A stretch of DNA of 64,000 nt from CAWATZ01 sp963784995. GTDB taxonomy: Bacteria > Planctomycetota > Planctomycetia > Gemmatales > Gemmataceae. This document shows positions 1 to 7,393 of the stretch, in pieces. Where the stretch lies: assembly GCA_963784995.1 (NCBI GenBank), contig CAWATZ010000003.1, positions 62,001 to 126,000 on the forward strand, in the 5' to 3' direction. A program made the position numbers and the translations under genes. Numbering within the stretch: position 1 is the stretch's first letter; each line of letters starts with the position of its first letter. The notes below the pieces were generated by a model, which was given only the letters and a program-made list of their open reading frames with translations, was not told the origin of the DNA and made no database searches.

Positions 1-934
1 GTCTGGTCGCCAGGTCCACGGTGGTCGCTTGCACCGCCAGTTCCTTGCGGGCTCCCTGTCCCCATTGGACGGCCGTCAGGGATACTCCGGAAATCGTCAG
101 GACCAGTCCCAGCAAGAGGACAAAGCTCATCGCAACGCTGCCGTGGGCCATGCTGCGCAGGAGGGTCTCCGCCAGGGCCAGGGCCGCCGGCGAGAGGGCG
201 CCGCCCGAGCCAGGAAGCACCGCCTGAGGCGTGCTCTGGAGCAGAGCCGCCGGCGCAGCGGCCGAGGCGCTGTTCTGAACCAGCGCCGCTGCCGTCAGCA
301 CGGCGGAAAGGGCGATCCCGCGACGCAGCAGCCGCTTCTCCAGCAGCTGGCGGGCCTGGGCGAGCCGGCCCGAGACGGTGCCTTCCTTCCAGCCCAGCTC
401 CTGGGCGGCCTCAGCCCGGCTCAGCCCCTCCAGGCAGCACAGCACGAAGGGCGCGCGGAACTTCGCCGGCAGGTGCTGCACTTCTTCATCGAGGATGCGC
501 TGCAATTCCCGGCAGGCCGCTTCACTGCTGGCCGACGGCTCCATGCGGGCCTCGATGGGAACGCCACGGAGGGCGTTCCCTGCAGCGCCTTGCTCGCGGC
601 GAATGCTGCTGCGTCTTGCTTTCAGGGCGGTGCGGTAAGCGACACCGTAAAGCCAGCTGCCGACCGCTTCGCCCTTGCGGATGGAGTCAGCCTTGCGGGC
701 CAGGATCAGGAAGGTGGCCTGGAAGGCGTCCTCGACGTCCTGCGTCTGGTGCAGCACCCGCCGGCAGACACCCCAAACCGTGTTGCCGTGCCGCCGCACC
801 AGCCCCGCGAAGGCGTCCTCGTCGCAGTGGCGGACGTAACGCTCCAGCAGCTGCTGGTCGCTGTCGTGCCTGGGTTCGACTCCGAGCAGGTTGCGCACGT
901 CGGTCGGCAGGGTGCCGGCATGGGGGTTCGCCAT
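1..934 (-). CDS. ECF sigma factor with C-terminal membrane extension (3' end outside window)
   Basis: RNA polymerase sigma factor of the extracytoplasmic-function class; it directs polymerase to a specific promoter set. The visible 311 residues begin MANPHAGTLP. Sigma region 2 lies at about 25-95 (motif DVEDAFQATFLILARKA) and region 4 at about 150-205 (SRAEAAQELGWKEGTVS). An alanine-rich linker and a hydrophobic segment near 275-295 (SVAMSFVLLLGLVLTIS) follow. The ATG at 934 is preceded by AAGGAGA, which fixes the start. The gene runs off the left edge. In Gemmata relatives such proteins continue past the membrane segment into periplasmic repeats, often WD40; that part is inferred, not seen. 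Confidence 0.9.
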   Translation of the reverse strand, partial: MANPHAGTLPTDVRNLLGVEPRHDSDQQLLERYVRHCDEDAFAGLVRRHGNTVWGVCRRVLHQTQDVEDAFQATFLILARKADSIRKGEAVGSWLYGVAYRTALKARRSSIRREQGAAGNALRGVPIEARMEPSASSEAACRELQRILDEEVQHLPAKFRAPFVLCCLEGLSRAEAAQELGWKEGTVSGRLAQARQLLEKRLLRRGIALSAVLTAAALVQNSASAAAPAALLQSTPQAVLPGSGGALSPAALALAETLLRSMAHGSVAMSFVLLLGLVLTISGVSLTAVQWGQGARKELAVQATTVDLATR

Positions 935-1176
935 CGGCCTGTTCTCCTTGGGGCGGCTCTATTCTTATAGTCCCCGGGACGCCTGCGGCGCGTAGACTTT
1001 TTTTCTCCCATGCTTGCGGAAGGAAGAAAGCTGTGGTAGAACACTCCTTCAGCAATCCCAGGGAAGGGGCTCTGAAGGGCCAGGTCTAGCTCCGGTGCTT
1101 TGCACCAGGGCGGCGTTGCGCCGCCCGAGCGTTTGCTGTCCGATGCATCCCAGGGAAGGCTGTTTCAGCCCCGCTT

Positions 1177-1263
1177 CCGGCTAGAAGGTGTCTACGTCGC
1201 CGGGAGACTGGGGCAACCCCGACAGTCGTGGTACTCCCAGCGACGTAGACACCTTCTAGCCGG
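1177..1263. repeat. Long inverted repeat, 30-bp arms
   Basis: Arms 1177-1206 and 1234-1263 are reverse complements with one mismatch, around a 27-nt loop; the core is CTAGAAGGTGTCTACGTCGC. There is no T-tract after it on either strand, so a simple terminator is unlikely. It lies between the sigma factor promoter region and gene fragments, and could be a dispersed palindromic element or a structured RNA. The rest of 935-1319 shows no gene. Confidence 0.7.
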
Positions 1264-1319
1264 CGGGTCCGAGAGCCTTCCGTGTCCCAGGTCGTGTTGT
1301 AGACGTCCTTCAGAGTCAG

Positions 1320-1349
1320 GGGCTGCTCGGCAAACCTGCCGAGCAGCCC
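1320..1349. terminator. GC-rich hairpin, probable terminator
   Basis: GGGCTGCTCGGCA / TGCCGAGCAGCCC with an AACC loop. It lies about 43 nt beyond the stop codon of the minus-strand WD40 remnant and is followed on the plus strand by a T-rich stretch. Plausibly the surviving terminator of the lost gene. Confidence 0.5.
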
Positions 1350-1391
1350 TTGTTGCTTTTCTGTCTGCCCTCGTGAGTTTGGCCAAGATGC

Positions 1392-1595
1392 TTAAGGTCG
1401 GACCGAGCGTCCAGCAAGGCGTCGCCACGACTCCCCGGCGTCCTCGGTCAACGCGGCGCCCGGAGCGCCCTCCGACAGGGTCCGCACGAGCTGCCTTGCG
1501 TCCGGTGTCCCGAGCTGTTCCAGGACCTCGATGGCGCGCAGTCCACGCAGTGTTTCCGGCGGCAGCAAGCGGTGCTGACTCGAGGGCCGGCCTTT
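1392..1595 (-). pseudogene. C-terminal remnant of a WD40/HEAT protein
   Basis: Minus-strand reading gives LLPPETLRGLRAIEVLEQLG, then TPDARQLVRTLSEG, ending GRSVRP and TAA at 1392-1394. This is nearly the same as the last 60 residues of the intact WD40 protein at 3031-5676. No upstream coding sequence remains; just beyond 1600 the sequence switches to a plus-strand kinase fragment. So this is the tail of a lost paralogue that retained its stop codon and probable terminator. Confidence 0.75.
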
Positions 1596-1623
1596 CTTCT
1601 CGCTGGAATTCTGCCGCCGGGGG

Positions 1624-1985
1624 CGGGCTCGACGAGGTCCTCAAGGACCGCCCCCTGTCTCCCACACTGGCCACCGAACTCGTGCAGCAACTGGCCCGGG
1701 GAATGCACCACGCCCATCAAGCGGGCATCGTCCATCGCGACCTGAAACCGGCCAACGTGTTACTGCAACGTCTGGCCACGGACCACGGGCCGGCAGCCGG
1801 CAACGATGCCACTCTCCCGGCCACGGACCACTGGCCGCCGACCCTTGTTCCCAAAATCACCGATTTTGGGCTGGCCAAGCGTCTGGGAGACGCGGCCCAG
1901 ACCCTGAGCGGCGCCACCATGACCGGCAAGGAAACGGGCGAGATATCGACCTCGAATCGCGTCGGCCACGACCCGGCGATTCCTC
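1624..1985 (+). pseudogene. Ser/Thr protein kinase catalytic fragment fused to a WD40 fragment
   Basis: The plus-strand frame contains the Hanks-type catalytic loop HRDLKPANVLL and the DFG motif in KITDFGLAKRL, with a planctomycete-style spacer (LATDHGP...PATDHWPP) between them. The N-lobe, P-loop and activation segment are absent. From about 1921 the sequence switches to a stretch matching the WD40 gene around 4100-4160 (the TSNRVG segment). It is therefore a composite of two broken genes and cannot encode a working kinase. Confidence 0.7.
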
Positions 1986-2006
1986 GGGGCGGAAAACCAG
2001 GTCTTT

Positions 2007-2051
2007 CGCCCCGAAGGGGCGCAACAGGATAGCCCAGGGCAGCGCCCTGGG
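2007..2051. repeat. Pair of short palindromes
   Basis: CGCCCCGAAGGGGCG (2007-2021) is followed by CCCAGGGCAGCGCCCTGGG (2033-2051). They lie just downstream of the stop codon of the minus-strand CBM9-like gene, so they may terminate it. Nothing else is seen between 1985 and 2087. Confidence 0.5.
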
Positions 2052-2086
2052 GACTCAGAGCACCGACGACCAGCGCTTCACGTGTC

Positions 2087-2883
2087 TCATTCAAACACGA
2101 GGAGTCCGAAATACTTCGGAAGATGAAACGACGGCGTGGGATGGTTAACGGGGGACCACGTCAACCAGTGGGGGTGGCTGGTGTCGTCGGCACACTTGTA
2201 AAAGTTGCCGCGCCAGGTGACTCCTGGCCCGGGACGTTCGATTTTTCGCATTTCTCCAGGAGCGTCAGAGGAATCTTGTATTCCAGGGTCCAGGTCGTGG
2301 GCCTGGCGAGTTCGGGGTCGATCGGGCCTTTCAAGGAGGTCGCGGTAACGACACTGGCAAAATCCTTGGCCGTGAACTTTTCGTCCTTGCCGCCGGGGAA
2401 GTGAGCGCCAAACAACTTGACGCCGGTGCAGCTGGTTTCCAGGTTGAAGTAGCCCCGCTTCTCGGGATCGCCGCCGGGTGTGAAGAAAAACTCGGCGCAG
2501 CTGTCGCGACAGACGTCCTGCTGATGCCTGGTGCGCTTGGCAAGGACGTGGTTGTCTTCGACTTTCCAGATGAGGTAGAGATACTGATCGTCGTAGGCCG
2601 CCCTGGCCTGCACTTTGGGCTGATGCTGGGGCTCCTTGCCCATGTAATACTCCAGGGTCAGCGGCTTGACGTCCTTCCAGGCGGCTTTGTTCCAGTCGGC
2701 ATCGATGGTCGGATTGTCCTTCATGCGCCCAACGCGATAGGTGTTCTGCTTGACCGGGGGAGCGCTGGCCCAGCGCACCCGCCTGGTCTCAGCCGGCGTG
2801 GCAGGCCTTTCGTTCTTGTCGGCCGATTCCGCCCACGGGAAAGTCGCCGCCAGTGCCAGTAAACTGAGGATGAATTGCCGCAT
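2087..2883 (-). CDS. Exported CBM9-like carbohydrate-binding domain protein (one frameshift)
   Basis: A secreted protein built from one family-9-like carbohydrate-binding beta-sandwich, common in planctomycetes. The signal peptide is MRQFILSLLALAATFPWAES; the domain follows, with NPTIDADWNKAAW, YDDQYLYLIWKVED and CAEFFFTPGG. The first reading frame runs out near 2232 inside the PGQESPG segment. The correct ending is in the neighbouring frame: GVTWRGNFYKCADDTSHPHW and then KYFGLLVFE with a stop at 2087-2089. A one-base indel explains this, by mutation or sequencing error. The exact substrate is unknown. Confidence 0.75.
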
Positions 2884-3030
2884 GGCGCAGCCTCACCAGG
2901 AGTTTGTCGCTGCCCCCGTTCAACCGGAGCAGCCTGGTCGATTGTAAGAATTATTCGCGGCGCGGACACCGTCCAGCACTTTCGCCGAAGTAACGTTTTC
3001 TCCTTGAGGTTCGTGCTGGCCGGTCCACAC

Positions 3031-5676
3031 TCAGGGCTGGACCGAGCGTTTGGCGAGGCGTCGCCAGGATTCCCTGGCGTCCTCTGTCAACGCGGCGCCC
3101 TGAGCGCCCTCCAACAGGGCTCGCACGAGCTGCCTTGCGTCCGGCGTCCCGAGACGTTCCAGGATCTCGACGGCTCGCAGCTCCCGCAGCGTTTCCGGGG
3201 GCAGCAAGCGGTGATCGAGGTTCTCGAGCAACCGTTCGATTCGGCGTTGCGTCTCCGCGGGGGGATCGGTTTTCAGCGCCTTCCGCAAGGCAGCTTCCGC
3301 CCGCTCGCCAAGCTGGGTCAGGCTGGAGCTGGCCGCTTCGCGCCGGGCGAAGACGTCGGCATCGAGGTCCGCGATCAGCTGGGCCAGGCGCTTGTCATCG
3401 ATCGGTTCGCTGGGACGCAGCCGCTTCTTCAGAAAGCGGACGCTCTCGCATGGGGTGCGGAGGAAACAGGCAAAGGCCGCGTCGATTTGTTTGCCGTCGT
3501 TGGACGCCAGATCGGTCCATGCCCTGGCAAGTTCGTTCTCGCTGGCCTCTTTCCTCGCTGCTCCTGTCCGAGTGTCGAACACGTCCCAGAGGATCGTCAC
3601 AGCGTCTTCGCCGCCCGAAGCCAGCGTCCGGCCGTCGGGGGAAAAAGCCAGCCCATGAACGCCGTGGCGGTGCCCGGTGAGCAGCGTGCGGACCGTGCCA
3701 CTGGCAATCTCGATCAGACGAATGGTGCCCGACTCGTACTCGGCCACTGCCAGCAACCGGCCATCCGGCGAGCAGGCGGTACAGGAATGCCGGAGTGCCC
3801 GGTTGGTTGTTTGCGGATTGGTGTAGAAGCGGCTGATCTCCTTCCCGTCGGACACACGGAAGACGCGGGTGGGAAAGGTGACCCATTTGTCGCCGTCCGG
3901 TTTGAGAACACGCTCCTGCTGGTAAGTCGTCACGATCAGGCGAGAGCCATCGGGGGAGAAGAGCATGACCGCGTCGCCGCGCTCCTCTCTGGGGAGATTC
4001 TGGATCGATCGCAGAGTGCGAACGAGTTTCCCAGTTGTGCCGTCGTGCAGATGGACAGCCTGGTCGCCGTCGGGCCAGGCGACCAGACGACCGTCGGAGG
4101 ACATCGCCGGGTCGCCGACGCGATTTGAGGTCGTTATCGCGCCCATTTCCTTGCCGGTCCTGGGGTCGTACAACCGAAAGCTGTCAACAGAATCGTTGCT
4201 GGCGAGGTTCCAGAACAGCAGGCGGGTCGCATCCCGCGAGAACAGGCCGGAGGCCGGTAGAGGATTGCTCTCCAGCTCACGCACTCCTTTCCCGGTCGCC
4301 GTGTCACACACCTCCGGCGTGCTTTTGCGTCGCCCAGAAACAAAGTAGCGGCCATCCTGGCTGTGCGTCAGGACCGGCTTGCCGCAAATCCCCTCCCAGG
4401 TATTCCGCGGTTGATCGCGCACCAGCAGCGGCCTCATTGCCGAGGACACGTCCCAGGTTCGGCGTAATTCAACACAGGTCGTTACCAGCGTTCGGCCATC
4501 GTCGGAAAACCAGGGCATGATCGGCGACCGATGGCCAGGCGACAGGCATTCCTTGCCCGTGGCCGTGTCGAAAAGGCGCAGAGTCGAGCGGGTCACGAGC
4601 AGCACCGATTTCCCGTCTGGCGAGAAATCCAACGAGGATCTGACAGGAATCCTGCCTTTCAAGAGTTCATGGGAAGGCTTCTTCGTCTGGAGGTTCCACA
4701 AACGCACCTGGGACGAACCGTTCTCCTCCACGGCGAATCGACCGTCCGGTGACAGAACCAGTGGATGGCTTGATGGAACGTCCAGATCAAACAGCTTTGT
4801 GCCGGTCGCCATTTCGTAGACGCTGAACTTGTCTTTCCCCGCCAGGAAGCGGCGGCCATTGGCGGAAATCGCGAACCAGTGGAGATGGTCCGGGAGAAAC
4901 TCCTTGCGATAGACTGGCTTTTCCGTGTCAGCATCCACAAGGATCAGAACCTTCGGCAGCGGTATGTAACCGTCAGAACTCGCTCCTGGCGGCCGTTTGC
5001 TGGAGTCGGGAGGGACATCGACAAGCCAGGCGAGGTATTTGCCGTCCGGCGTCACGTGAACCTGGCACACGAATTCATCCCCCTTGAGCCATTTGGGGAG
5101 TTTGTCGGGTTTTGTCCAGGTGCGTGTCCGTTTCCCGGCTTCGATGTCCCACAGAATGACATTGTTCCGGTATCCTTCACTGAGGTACAGCGATTTCCCG
5201 TCGGGGGAGAATCGCCGGAGACGGAAGTCAGGGCCCGTGATTTGCTTGAGCAGTTTTCCCGAGTCAACGTCAAAGAGCGCAATGCCTGACGGCTCGGGGT
5301 GGTCCCCGAACCGGGCCGCAAGTTGTTTGCTGTTCGGAGAGAACTCGAGATCAAAGACGGGCGCATTGGGGACTTGCAGTTCACGAATCCGCTGGCCGGT
5401 CACCTTGTCCCACAAGATGATGCCCTTCTCATTGACATATTGCGGGTTCCCATTCTTTGAGACGACTTTCAGGCTCGCGGAAGCAATCATTCTGCCATCG
5501 GGAGACAGCACGGCGGAATTGACGTCCGGGCCATGATAGAACCGATAGCTCCCCAGGCGAGCAAGAGCGCGGGGCGGCAAGGGTTCAGCGACGTCGTCAA
5601 CCGGCTCACTGCTCCAGGATACGGTGGCAGCAACGGTGAACAGACTGATCGCCGCGAGCCAGAATCGATGAAGCAT
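3031..5676 (-). CDS. Secreted WD40-repeat protein with HEAT-like C-terminal tail
   Basis: An 881-residue beta-propeller protein. The signal peptide is MLHRFWLAAISLFTVAATVS; the ATG at 5676 follows AAGGGGA and is preferred over the ATG nine codons upstream. Many WD40-type blades carry the SPDGR/SPDGK signature (VLSPDGRMIASAS, FSPDGRTLASGGEDAVTILW). The last 190 residues are alpha-helical (DLDADVFARREAASSSLTQL, RAVEILERLGTPDARQLVR), a tail typical of Gemmata WD40 proteins. It probably acts as an extracytoplasmic scaffold; no enzymatic motif is seen. Fragments of a close paralogue lie at 1392-1595 and 1921-1985. Confidence 0.85.
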   Translation of the reverse strand: MLHRFWLAAISLFTVAATVSWSSEPVDDVAEPLPPRALARLGSYRFYHGPDVNSAVLSPDGRMIASASLKVVSKNGNPQYVNEKGIILWDKVTGQRIRELQVPNAPVFDLEFSPNSKQLAARFGDHPEPSGIALFDVDSGKLLKQITGPDFRLRRFSPDGKSLYLSEGYRNNVILWDIEAGKRTRTWTKPDKLPKWLKGDEFVCQVHVTPDGKYLAWLVDVPPDSSKRPPGASSDGYIPLPKVLILVDADTEKPVYRKEFLPDHLHWFAISANGRRFLAGKDKFSVYEMATGTKLFDLDVPSSHPLVLSPDGRFAVEENGSSQVRLWNLQTKKPSHELLKGRIPVRSSLDFSPDGKSVLLVTRSTLRLFDTATGKECLSPGHRSPIMPWFSDDGRTLVTTCVELRRTWDVSSAMRPLLVRDQPRNTWEGICGKPVLTHSQDGRYFVSGRRKSTPEVCDTATGKGVRELESNPLPASGLFSRDATRLLFWNLASNDSVDSFRLYDPRTGKEMGAITTSNRVGDPAMSSDGRLVAWPDGDQAVHLHDGTTGKLVRTLRSIQNLPREERGDAVMLFSPDGSRLIVTTYQQERVLKPDGDKWVTFPTRVFRVSDGKEISRFYTNPQTTNRALRHSCTACSPDGRLLAVAEYESGTIRLIEIASGTVRTLLTGHRHGVHGLAFSPDGRTLASGGEDAVTILWDVFDTRTGAARKEASENELARAWTDLASNDGKQIDAAFACFLRTPCESVRFLKKRLRPSEPIDDKRLAQLIADLDADVFARREAASSSLTQLGERAEAALRKALKTDPPAETQRRIERLLENLDHRLLPPETLRELRAVEILERLGTPDARQLVRALLEGAQGAALTEDARESWRRLAKRSVQP

Positions 5677-5883
5677 GGGTCGGTCCCCTTGTTCCCTGGC
5701 CACTCACAGCCAGAAGTCTACCACGCCAGCCAGGCCATACCTATCCTGCCTCGCCGCAAGGAATCGACGACTCTATTGTTCCTTCAAAACCAGGAAAACC
5801 AGTCCCCACGCAGCGCTCTCCGTGCCGGGCGGCTGGCGCTTCCAGGTCTGACCGTCCTGGATTGAGAGTCCGTTCCGAAAGAA

Positions 5884-5949
5884 GGAGAGCTCGGCAGCTG
5901 CCGAGCCGGCTTCTCCGTCCAGGACGGCTCGGCAGCTGCCGAGCTCTCC
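5884..5949. repeat. Nested palindrome: two 18-bp perfect palindromes inside a 25-bp inverted repeat
   Basis: GCTCGGCAGCTGCCGAGC occurs at 5889-5906 and 5927-5944, each a perfect palindrome. The flanking bases extend them into 25-bp reverse-complementary arms (5884-5908 and 5925-5949) with a 16-nt loop. It lies 83 bp downstream of the stop codon of the DUF1016 gene, so it could stop transcription, though there is no T-tract. No gene is seen in 5700-6030. Confidence 0.7.
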
Positions 5950-6031
5950 CCAATTCCGCCCCTGGGGAAGAGGATGCCAGCCGGTGAGTGCCAGGCTGTG
6001 CGAGCCAGCTGGAGGCCTGCTGGTGCGGTCG

Positions 6032-7219
6032 TCACCCAGGACTTTCCCCGGCACTTCCCAGGGCCTTGAGCTCTGCCTCCAGGGCGGCGACGGTGGGCAA
6101 GCTGCTTTGCAATTCCTGGGGCAGCGTTTCGACCAGCTTGGTGACGTAGCTGGAAATCCCAACCGGCTTGGCGATGTCGCGCAGGGCGTACTCGGCCACT
6201 GTCTGGTTGCCAGCCTTGCACAGGATGATGCCGATGGACGGTTTGTCGTCGGGGTGGCGGAGCAGATCATCGACCGCTGACAGGTAGAAGTTCATCTTCC
6301 CGGCGTACTCCGGCCGGAAGGGAGTCATTTTCAGGTCGATGACAATGAAGGCCCGGAGCTTGAGATGATAGAAGAGCAAGTCGATGGGAAAATCTTCGCC
6401 GCCAACTTCCAGGGGGACCTGGCTGCCGACGAAGGCGAAGCCGACGCCCAGCTCCAGCAGGAACTGTCGAATGTGTTCCAGCAAGCCACGTTCCAGGTGC
6501 CGCTCCTGGGCGTCCCTGGCCAGGGTCAGAAAGTCAAAACAATAGGGGTCTTTGAGGACCTGCTGTGCCAGGTCCGATTGGGGTGGCGGCAGGGTGCGGC
6601 CGAAGTTGGTCAGCGCCTTGCCCTGGCGGTGGTAGAGACCACTGGCGATCTGATGGTCGAGAATGGCTCGGCTCCAGCCATACTCGATGGCCTTGTGGGC
6701 ATACCAGAGACGTTCGGCCGGATCTTTCAGCTTCTCGATCAGGATAATGTTGTGGCCCCAGGGAATGTCGCTCATGGGGGACGGCACTGGCCCTTGGCCC
6801 AATTGTCCCACAGCTTGTGGGACGATTGTTTGAATGTCGCGGTAGGCCAGGAAAAACGCCCGCATCCGGTAGACGTTGGTCCGAGAGAACCCGCTCAAGC
6901 CAGGGAAGGCTTTCTGCAGGTCGGCGCCCAGGCGAGCAATGACGGCATTGCCCCAACCTTCCGTCTGCTGGCGTTGGATTGTCTCGCAGCCTGCGAGACA
7001 AAAGGCACACCTGCGGTAAACATTGGGCCGAGAAAAGCCGCTGTCGCGGGGAAAGGCGGTTTGGAGTTCCCAGAAATCACACGCGACCTGCTCGGGATAG
7101 GCGTAGCAGTCCGGCGGCAGGATGCCGGCGTTCAGGGCCTTGCTGATCTCGCCGACCCAGAAGTGGTGGAAGGCGTGGAAAGTCCCGGTGCCAAATCGTG
7201 TCCAGTCGTAAATGGGCAC
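6032..7219 (-). CDS. Chimeric DUF4058 N-terminus / DUF1016 (YhcG-type) PD-(D/E)XK nuclease
   Basis: The GTG at 7219 sits 5-6 nt after GGAGGAAA, which makes it the likely start (product begins MPIYDWTRFG). Residues 1-47 are the start of a planctomycete DUF4058-type protein (FHAFHHFWVGEISKALNAG, LPPDCYAYPEQ). The protein then switches to DUF1016. A DUF1016 N-terminal motif appears twice: GFSRPNVYRRCAFCLA (about 61) and GFSRTNVYRMRAFFLA (about 110). The nuclease core at about 283-308 has PIDLLFYH and IVIDLKM, the D and DxK positions of PD-(D/E)XK enzymes. DUF1016 proteins are linked to DNA metabolism and restriction-modification islands. The fusion is seen directly; whether it is functional is unknown. 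Confidence 0.75.
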   Translation of the reverse strand: MPIYDWTRFGTGTFHAFHHFWVGEISKALNAGILPPDCYAYPEQVACDFWELQTAFPRDSGFSRPNVYRRCAFCLAGCETIQRQQTEGWGNAVIARLGADLQKAFPGLSGFSRTNVYRMRAFFLAYRDIQTIVPQAVGQLGQGPVPSPMSDIPWGHNIILIEKLKDPAERLWYAHKAIEYGWSRAILDHQIASGLYHRQGKALTNFGRTLPPPQSDLAQQVLKDPYCFDFLTLARDAQERHLERGLLEHIRQFLLELGVGFAFVGSQVPLEVGGEDFPIDLLFYHLKLRAFIVIDLKMTPFRPEYAGKMNFYLSAVDDLLRHPDDKPSIGIILCKAGNQTVAEYALRDIAKPVGISSYVTKLVETLPQELQSSLPTVAALEAELKALGSAGESPG

Positions 7220-7393
7220 GGTATTTCCTCCATCCTGGGTATTGTAATACGGCGGGTCTCGCTCATCTGCAATAGCAGTTGGCCGGGCACCTGGAACGGT
7301 GTCTTTCAATGCAAATGCTTCTCGGCTCATGACCTGCGGAAAGTGTCACTATTTCTCACGCGACTGGTTCAGCCATTCCCCTTTATGAGATTG

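Noticed and set aside
29..970. Plus-strand open frame of 313 codons
   Set aside because: Exact antisense of the ECF sigma factor, which has motifs and a ribosome site.
1100..2032. A complete 310-residue protein kinase
   Set aside because: Only the catalytic-loop region is kinase-like; the rest of the frame covers palindromes and antisense WD40 sequence, and the N-lobe is absent.
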